From: an uncultured Eubacteriales bacterium
Lineage (GTDB): Bacteria > Bacillota > Clostridia > Oscillospirales > Acutalibacteraceae
Direction: 5' to 3'
DNA: 25,979 bases
NCBI GenBank assembly: GCA_948968885.1
Contig: CAREUR010000014.1
Span: forward strand, 1-25,979
The position numbers and the translations under genes were made by a program. This document shows positions 20,776 through 25,979 of the stretch, in pieces. Position 1 is the first letter of the stretch, and every line of letters begins with the position of its first letter. Below the pieces are notes generated by a model, which saw nothing but the letters and a program-made list of their open reading frames with translations, searched no databases and had not been told where the DNA came from.

Positions 20776-22848
20776 TTACTCGACGCTCTGCTCCAAGCTA
20801 GCCAGCCGCTGCTTTGCCTCTTTCAAAAAATACTGTTGGCTGTTCACCTTGTTTTTGCCGCGCATATCGAGCTTTGAATATTCCGTATTAGAATTTTGAA
20901 TTTTGGCGTTGGTAGTGTCATTCAGCATCACGGTTAAAATATCGTCAATCCTCAATTTTATCTGCTCATCGTCTATCGGAAAGACCAATTCCACGCGCTT
21001 GTCAAGGTTTCTAGGCATCAAGTCCGCGCTGCCGATGAATATCTGCGGATTCCCACCACAGCAAAATTTGTAAATCCGGCTGTGCTCCAAAAACTGCCCC
21101 ACAATGCTCCTAACGCTGATGTTCTCGCTAATTCCCTTAAGACCGGGAATCAAGCCGCAAATCCCGCGCACAATCAGGTTAATCTTCACGCCCTCTTGAG
21201 AGGCACGGTAAAATAGCCGAATCATCTCTTCGTCCACAAGCGAATTTATCTTTATAGTAATGCCCGAGGGCAAGCCTTTTTTCGCGCTTTTTATCTCGTT
21301 TTCTATCATCTTTTCAAAAAAACTTCTCATCTTATTTGGCGCCACAATCAGCTTGCTGTACTCCGGCGGCCGAGAATACCCCGTCAAAGTGTTAAACAGC
21401 GAAGAAGCATCCGCGCCAAAGCTCTCTCTGCAGGTAAAAAAGCCAATGTCGGTGTAGACCCTCGCGGTGAAATCGTTGTAATTGCCGGTGGACATATGAA
21501 CATACCGCTTAATGCCGTCACTCTCCTTGCGCACAACAAGCAAGATCTTGCAATGCGTCTTAAGCCCATATAAGCCATAAATAACGTGGCAACCGGCACG
21601 CTCAAGTTTTTTGGCCCAATTCACATTATTTTCCTCATCAAATCGAGCTTTTAGCTCAACCAAGACCGTGACTTGCTTGCCATTTTCTGCTGCCTTTATC
21701 AAAGCATCAATTATCGGCGAATTCCCGCTAACTCGGTACAGCGTCTGCTTTATGGCCAAAACGTCGGGATCATCGGCGGCCTGATTTATAAATCTTACCA
21801 CCGCATTAAAACTCTCATACGGATGATGCACCAAGCGGTCCCGCTGTTTGACCGCGTCAAAAATGGAGTCACAGCCCCAAAAGTCAGCAGGAGGGTCAAC
21901 CGGAACAAGCGGCGCAAACCGGAATTTATCAAATCCGCTGAGTTGCGAGAATTTCATTAAAAACGTGAGGTCAATCGGCCCCGAAAGCTCGTAAATGTCC
22001 TCCTCCTGCATCGAAAGCATCCTCACCAAAAACTCTCTCGTCTTTTTGTCGCACCCCTTCAGCAGCTCTAGCCGCACAGGCTCGCCACGACGCCGTTTTT
22101 TTATCGACCGCTGTACCTCAACCAACAAATCCGCGGCTTCCTCGTCAATTTCCAAATCCGAATTTCGAGTAATCCGGAACTGGCAGCACGCCTTGATTTT
22201 GTGAAGCTCAAACAGTTGCGACAACTTTTTCGTTATGATATTCTCGATCAAAATAAAAAATTTTTTCTCCTCATCAATAGAGGGCAGCTCTAAAAACCGC
22301 GGCAAAATGGACGGCACCTGGACTAACGCAAAATTAGTCTCGCCATTTTTTAAAAGCCTCACCGCCAAATTCAAGCTCTTATTAGAAAGTAGCGGAAACG
22401 GCCGGCTCTGATCCACGGCAAGCGGCGTCAATACTGGAAAAATTATCTTGTTAAAATAATCGTCAACAAAATTTTTTTGAGCCACATTTAAATCTTTAAT
22501 CTCCAAAAAATGAATATTTTTCTGCGCCAAGGCCGGCTTAATCGACTTCTTAAAGCATTGATACATTTTATTTAAAAAGCCATGAGCCTTCTCATTTATC
22601 TTAAAAAGCTGTTGCTTCGGCGTAAGGCCCGCCGGGTCTTTCTTCTTATAACCCAAATTAATTTGCTCCATGATTCCGGCCACGCGCACCATAAAAAATT
22701 CGTCCAAATTAGAGGCAGCAATCGACAAAAACTTCACCCGCTCAAAAATCGGATTATCCTTCCGAAAAGCCTCGTCAAGAACCCTATAATTAAAGTCCAG
22801 CCAGCTCAACTCCCGGTTATTATAAGGGATCCGCTTGCGATTCTCCAT
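20776..22848 (-). CDS. ppk: Polyphosphate kinase 1
   Basis: 690 residues from ATG at 22848-22846, preceded by TTTGGAGG; a TTG-initiated extension to 22863 would use part of that site and is rejected. PPK1 reversibly transfers the gamma-phosphate of ATP to polyphosphate via a phosphohistidine. The N-terminal domain begins YNNRELSWLDFNYRVLDEA, and the head domain follows. The catalytic domains contain LAIKQTLYRVSG, the VHMSTGNYND motif with the phosphorylated His, IGSADLMPRNLDKRVE and EHSRIYKF with the second active-site His. Typical length. It follows the Ppx-like gene by 24 bases. Confidence 0.96.
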   Translation of the reverse strand: MENRKRIPYNNRELSWLDFNYRVLDEAFRKDNPIFERVKFLSIAASNLDEFFMVRVAGIMEQINLGYKKKDPAGLTPKQQLFKINEKAHGFLNKMYQCFKKSIKPALAQKNIHFLEIKDLNVAQKNFVDDYFNKIIFPVLTPLAVDQSRPFPLLSNKSLNLAVRLLKNGETNFALVQVPSILPRFLELPSIDEEKKFFILIENIITKKLSQLFELHKIKACCQFRITRNSDLEIDEEAADLLVEVQRSIKKRRRGEPVRLELLKGCDKKTREFLVRMLSMQEEDIYELSGPIDLTFLMKFSQLSGFDKFRFAPLVPVDPPADFWGCDSIFDAVKQRDRLVHHPYESFNAVVRFINQAADDPDVLAIKQTLYRVSGNSPIIDALIKAAENGKQVTVLVELKARFDEENNVNWAKKLERAGCHVIYGLYGLKTHCKILLVVRKESDGIKRYVHMSTGNYNDFTARVYTDIGFFTCRESFGADASSLFNTLTGYSRPPEYSKLIVAPNKMRSFFEKMIENEIKSAKKGLPSGITIKINSLVDEEMIRLFYRASQEGVKINLIVRGICGLIPGLKGISENISVRSIVGQFLEHSRIYKFCCGGNPQIFIGSADLMPRNLDKRVELVFPIDDEQIKLRIDDILTVMLNDTTNAKIQNSNTEYSKLDMRGKNKVNSQQYFLKEAKQRLASLEQSVE

Positions 22849-22872
22849 GAAAAGCACCTCCAAAAGGCAAAA

Positions 22873-24429
22873 TTATATCATCCCGCTCTTTACATCCAGC
22901 CGCACCTTTAACCCAAAAACTTCCTCAAAAAACTCGCCGCATTTTTCAACAGCCCACTTCTCCAAGTATACATTATCGTCGCTTTCGGCCGTAATTGCAA
23001 GGCTTTCGTCCAAAACTTTTATCTTTATATTTTTGAGTTTTTGCTTTTTCGATTTATCCAATGCGTTGCTGAGCCGAAATATCGCTACCAGTTTAGAAAC
23101 CAGCAGCCGTTCAGAGTCAGTCAGCCGTCGGTACTCAGCGTCCTCCAAAGTAGGGGTGGTAAGCTCATTATAGCGGACGATATTCGCAACCAAAAGCACG
23201 TCCGCCTCGGTGAGGCCGTAAAGGTCCACGTTTTTAATTATATCAAAAGTGCTAGCCCGCGGATCCTTAGAGTTAACATAATAGCCGACTTCATGCAGCA
23301 TCACAGCCAAATCCAAAAATAATTTTTTCCGCTTATCAAGCCCGTGCAGCTTTTTTAGACTGTCAAAAATAAGCGTAGCGTAGTGGTGTGTGGCCTCGAT
23401 GTGTTCCTGACTAAAATAAAAGTGGTACGACAAGACCTTTGCGCAAAAAATAGCACTGACACCGATATGTTCCTCAAACTTTTTTTCTATTTTAGAAGAT
23501 AAAATTTGTTTCATAACAGCATCCCAAAGCCCAACCTTTGGCGACAAAATCCTCTTAGCGCTCGTCATTTTTAAAATCCGAGAATATATGGCCAAAGCTG
23601 TAAACAAAAGCTGAGCATTCTTAGCACTCACGTCGTACCGGTCGCTAATGGCCTGAACCGAGATATTTTTAATCTGGTCATAAAGCCCATTCACCGCCGA
23701 AGGGCTAATGTCGTAAATGCCGTCAACCTCTTTGGCGCCGCACAAATTCGCAATTAAGCTTACCTCGCTCCCCGAAACAATCAAATTTTCGATTTCCGAA
23801 TTATCCAGAGGAAACTTTATCCGGCCAATCATCCTCTCCAAGTACTCTTCAACAACTAAGCTAAAATCTGCGGTCTGTTCCCGAACCGGCTCCAAAAGTT
23901 CGTACAGCTTCGAGGAACCCATATCAATATTTTGCGAAAACAAGATCTTCTCCCGATCATAAATAGAAAACCCGATATTCCCGGCGCCAATATAGGAAAT
24001 CAAGGTTTTATCGAGGTTTTTATATTTAGAACTTTGAAGCGCGCATAAAATCTCAAAATAAACCAGACTCTTCTCTTGCCGTTCCTCCAAAATCCTAACG
24101 TTCATGTCGTTTTGAATTTTAATCTGGTCAACAATATAAGCGCAATTTTCGGCCTCGCGCAGCAGCGCACAGGCAATAACTCGGCAATTTTTAATATTAT
24201 ACTCCTTCAAAACGCTAGAATAATTCCTCAAAATGCCCGAGATTTCGCGCAAAGTCTCAAAACTTATTTTCTTATTATTAAAAATTTCGTGTCCAAGTTT
24301 TGTCTGTTTTTCAAGCCTGTCAACGTCCACCAACGCGTCATTTTTTAGCTTCGAGATCCTCATTCTAACCAAACCAGGTTCAATGCTTATAAGCGCCGCT
24401 ATATTCGAAGTCTTCTTCTTTTCCAACAA
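22873..24429 (-). CDS. Divergent Ppx/GppA-like protein with C-terminal HD-like domain
   Basis: 518 residues. The start is one of two adjacent TTG codons at 24429 and 24426, after AGGGGGGAGC. Residues 8-290 follow the Ppx/GppA actin-like fold in spacing, and residues about 335-460 follow the HD domain that clostridial ppk-linked exopolyphosphatases carry. Key motifs are degraded: the N-terminal phosphate loop reads ISIEPGL instead of a D/Y-IGS type, the central DxGGGS loop reads YIGAGN (146-151), and the HD pair reads HE (379-380, in MLHEVGYYV). It sits between rluD and ppk, so a role in polyphosphate or (p)ppGpp control is likely, but catalysis is doubtful from the motifs. It may be a regulatory relative. 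Confidence 0.8.
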   Translation of the reverse strand: MLEKKKTSNIAALISIEPGLVRMRISKLKNDALVDVDRLEKQTKLGHEIFNNKKISFETLREISGILRNYSSVLKEYNIKNCRVIACALLREAENCAYIVDQIKIQNDMNVRILEERQEKSLVYFEILCALQSSKYKNLDKTLISYIGAGNIGFSIYDREKILFSQNIDMGSSKLYELLEPVREQTADFSLVVEEYLERMIGRIKFPLDNSEIENLIVSGSEVSLIANLCGAKEVDGIYDISPSAVNGLYDQIKNISVQAISDRYDVSAKNAQLLFTALAIYSRILKMTSAKRILSPKVGLWDAVMKQILSSKIEKKFEEHIGVSAIFCAKVLSYHFYFSQEHIEATHHYATLIFDSLKKLHGLDKRKKLFLDLAVMLHEVGYYVNSKDPRASTFDIIKNVDLYGLTEADVLLVANIVRYNELTTPTLEDAEYRRLTDSERLLVSKLVAIFRLSNALDKSKKQKLKNIKIKVLDESLAITAESDDNVYLEKWAVEKCGEFFEEVFGLKVRLDVKSGMI

Positions 24430-24457
24430 AGCTCCCCCCTATTTTACCTAAATTTTT

Positions 24458-25378
24458 TTAATCGTTAATCGTATTTAAAAAATCCTTAAAATAGTCCGGC
24501 AAATCGCTCTCAAACTCAATATACTTTAAACTTCGCGGGTGAACAAACCCAATATGCTTAGCGTGCAGGCACTGTCCGTTGAGATTTTTGACGACTTTCT
24601 TCGGGCCATAAACAAAGTCTCCCGCAACCGGATGCCCAATATGAGCCATATGTACTCTTATTTGATGCGTCCTGCCTGTCTCAAGCCTCAGCCGTACGTG
24701 AGTAAACCCGTCATATCTATTCAGCACCTTGTAATGCGTAATTGCGTTTTTAGAATTTTCACAGGTAACGGCCATCTTTTTGCGGTCATTTTTACTCCTC
24801 CCAATCGGCGCATCAACCGTCCCCTCGTCATTCTTAAAACTTCCATAAACCACGGCCTCGTATTCTCTAGAAAAATCGTGGCTCTTAATCTGATCAGCTA
24901 GATTCTTGTGAGCAAAATCATTCTTAGCAACAATCAAAAGTCCGCTCGTGTCCTTGTCAATCCGATGCACAATCCCCGGGCGGATAGTCCCGTTTATGCT
25001 CGATAATCGCCCTCCACAATGGTGCATAAGCGCGTTAACAAGCGTCCCACCAAGGTTACCAGCCGCCGGGTGCACAACCATCCCCTTAGCCTTGTTCACA
25101 ATCAGCAAATCATCGTCCTCATAAACAATGTCAATGGGAATATCTTCAGGCGTCAAGTCCAAAATTTCGGGTTCTGGCAAAGCAATCGTTATCTTCTGCC
25201 CCACTTTCAGCTTGCAATTTTTATCCGTAACAATAGTATCGTCAACGGAAACGCCATTCTCTTTTATAATCCTTTGCGCATAAGAGCGCGTAACCTGCGA
25301 AACGTTAGCATCTATAACTTTGTCCAGCCGCTCCCCTGCGCCGTTTTCATCAACCAAAAACTCAATAATCTCACTCAC
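24458..25378 (-). CDS. rluD: RluD-family 23S rRNA pseudouridine synthase
   Basis: 306 residues from GTG at 25378, six bases after lspA; the AGGGGC site overlaps the lspA stop. Residues 12-70 are an S4 RNA-binding domain (ERLDKVIDANVSQVTRSYAQ). The catalytic domain has the HRIDKDTSGLL motif with catalytic Asp141, VVHPAAGN near 101, and RTHQIRVHMAHIGHPVAGD near 240. RluA/RluD enzymes modify uridines in helix 69 of 23S rRNA or in tRNA; the RluD subgroup is favoured by the S4 domain and the lspA neighbour. Confidence 0.95.
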   Translation of the reverse strand: MSEIIEFLVDENGAGERLDKVIDANVSQVTRSYAQRIIKENGVSVDDTIVTDKNCKLKVGQKITIALPEPEILDLTPEDIPIDIVYEDDDLLIVNKAKGMVVHPAAGNLGGTLVNALMHHCGGRLSSINGTIRPGIVHRIDKDTSGLLIVAKNDFAHKNLADQIKSHDFSREYEAVVYGSFKNDEGTVDAPIGRSKNDRKKMAVTCENSKNAITHYKVLNRYDGFTHVRLRLETGRTHQIRVHMAHIGHPVAGDFVYGPKKVVKNLNGQCLHAKHIGFVHPRSLKYIEFESDLPDYFKDFLNTIND

Positions 25379-25384
25379 AAAAAC

Positions 25385-25846
25385 CTAGCCCCTAATTTTT
25401 GACGATTTATGATAAAACAAAATATAAACGCTCAAAAGCACGGTGCCCGCAACGATGCAGATGTCGGCAAAATTGCAAACCGTAGTAAAAAACGAAAACT
25501 TCATGTAATCCACAACATAGCCCAAATAAACCCTATCTATAAGGTTCCCAATCCCACCAGAAATCAATAAAATTGCCGAAGTCAAAAAAAGATTATGATT
25601 AACTTTCTTAAATTTTATCAAATAAACAAGAACAAAAATCACGCTAAAAGCAAAAAGAATAAAAAACCATTGCTGGTTCTGGAGCATTCCAAAGGCGGCG
25701 CCCCTGTTTTCAACGTAAGTAACTTCCAGCAAATTGGGGATAACACTAAGATATTCACTAAACTTAAAACGAGTCCTGGCAATGTGCTTCAGGCTCTGGT
25801 CAATCGTCACAAGCTCCAAAACAAAAATCCAAATCCACTTCGTCAT
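25385..25846 (-). CDS. lspA: Lipoprotein signal peptidase (signal peptidase II)
   Basis: 153 residues, ATG after GTAGGGGGGATG. It removes signal peptides from diacylglyceryl-modified prolipoproteins in the membrane by an aspartate pair. Four membrane helices are visible (about 5-20, 58-78, 85-105, 122-145). Signature blocks are DQSLK at 16-20, VENRGAAFGM near 46, GGIGNLIDRVYLGYVVDY near 97 with one catalytic Asp, and CNFADICI near 125 with the other. The usual FN-x-AD has Cys before Asn here. The C-terminus is short and basic. The ileS-lspA-rluD order is common in Firmicutes. Confidence 0.95.
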   Translation of the reverse strand: MTKWIWIFVLELVTIDQSLKHIARTRFKFSEYLSVIPNLLEVTYVENRGAAFGMLQNQQWFFILFAFSVIFVLVYLIKFKKVNHNLFLTSAILLISGGIGNLIDRVYLGYVVDYMKFSFFTTVCNFADICIVAGTVLLSVYILFYHKSSKIRG

Positions 25847-25930
25847 ACAAATCTCATCCCCCCTACTTTCTTAAGCTTTAAAATTAACGGCGCATCTCAA
25901 GAATCCAAGACACACCGCAATCTTCTAAAT

Positions 25931-25979
25931 TTACTTTTTAGACAATATAGCTGCACAGCGGCTGCAGACATTTTCACCA
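25931..25979 (-). CDS. ileS: 3' end of isoleucyl-tRNA synthetase (partial)
   Basis: One - strand frame ends at TAA 25933-25931 and reads GENVCSRCAAILSKK. This resembles the last zinc-finger half (C-x2-C-A-x-x-L) of bacterial IleS. An ileS gene directly before lspA is a common arrangement. Only about 15 residues are visible, so the call leans on context. The 84 bases to lspA hold no clear terminator. Confidence 0.6.
   Translation of the reverse strand, partial: GENVCSRCAAILSKK

Noticed and set aside
1..25979. CRISPR array, tRNA/rRNA genes, insertion sequence, prophage or toxin-antitoxin pair
   Set aside because: No regularly spaced repeats, no cloverleaf in the short gaps, no transposase or integrase, and the lone XRE gene has no toxin partner.

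Overview
The window reads as chromosomal core-genome DNA from a low-to-moderate GC member of the Bacillota, class Clostridia. The evidence is the fused IspH-ribosomal protein S1 gene, the rimP-nusA-ylxR-ylxQ-infB-rbfA-nrnA-truB order, a short Firmicutes-type NusA, strong GGAGG Shine-Dalgarno sites, frequent TTG starts, and luxS beside a clostridial-type ppk/ppx pair. No species can be named from sequence alone. I see no phage, transposon, CRISPR array, rRNA or tRNA gene.

Layout. (1) 1-2722, + strand: an uncharacterised 542-residue Rossmann-fold dehydrogenase-like protein, a long-looped hairpin ending in a U-tract, and an AEC-family permease. (2) 2738-9831, - strand: rplS-lepB behind a consensus promoter and possible L19 leader, ispH-rpsA with its own promoter, valS-ruvX with its own promoter, and an XRE regulator whose terminator sits directly before the valS promoter. 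(3) 10011-17098, + strand: the transcription/translation operon rimP-nusA-ylxR-ylxQ-infB-rbfA-nrnA-truB, preceded by a terminator-like hairpin where NusA autoregulation is expected, and closed by a hairpin shared with mpg. (4) 17149-18942, - strand: the rpsF-ssb-rpsR operon with a consensus promoter, a candidate S6:S18-binding leader and a terminator, followed by mpg. (5) 19029-19820, + strand: a cytoplasmic-looking amidase-domain protein and a 60-70 residue conserved-type small protein with an odd start. (6) 19815-25979, - strand: a compact run ileS(3' end)-lspA-rluD-ppx-like-ppk-luxS, then a GNAT acetyltransferase.

How the genes work together. Most of the window serves gene expression: initiation factor and ribosome maturation (infB, rbfA, rimP), transcription elongation (nusA), RNA modification (truB, rluD), nanoRNA turnover (nrnA), ribosomal proteins (L19, S1, S6, S18) and tRNA charging (valS, ileS). 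lepB and lspA handle signal-peptide removal. ppk with the ppx-like protein points to polyphosphate metabolism, and luxS to S-adenosylmethionine by-product recycling and possibly AI-2 production.

I do not see a convincing new multi-gene system. The observations most worth checking are a ppk-neighbour Ppx/GppA-HD protein whose motifs are degraded in both domains, a small-protein gene whose well-placed start codon would be ACG, a cysteine cluster in RimP, G-only Shine-Dalgarno sites in the lspA-luxS operon, a base-skew reversal over the rimP-nrnA block, and a valS gene with no room for a T-box.
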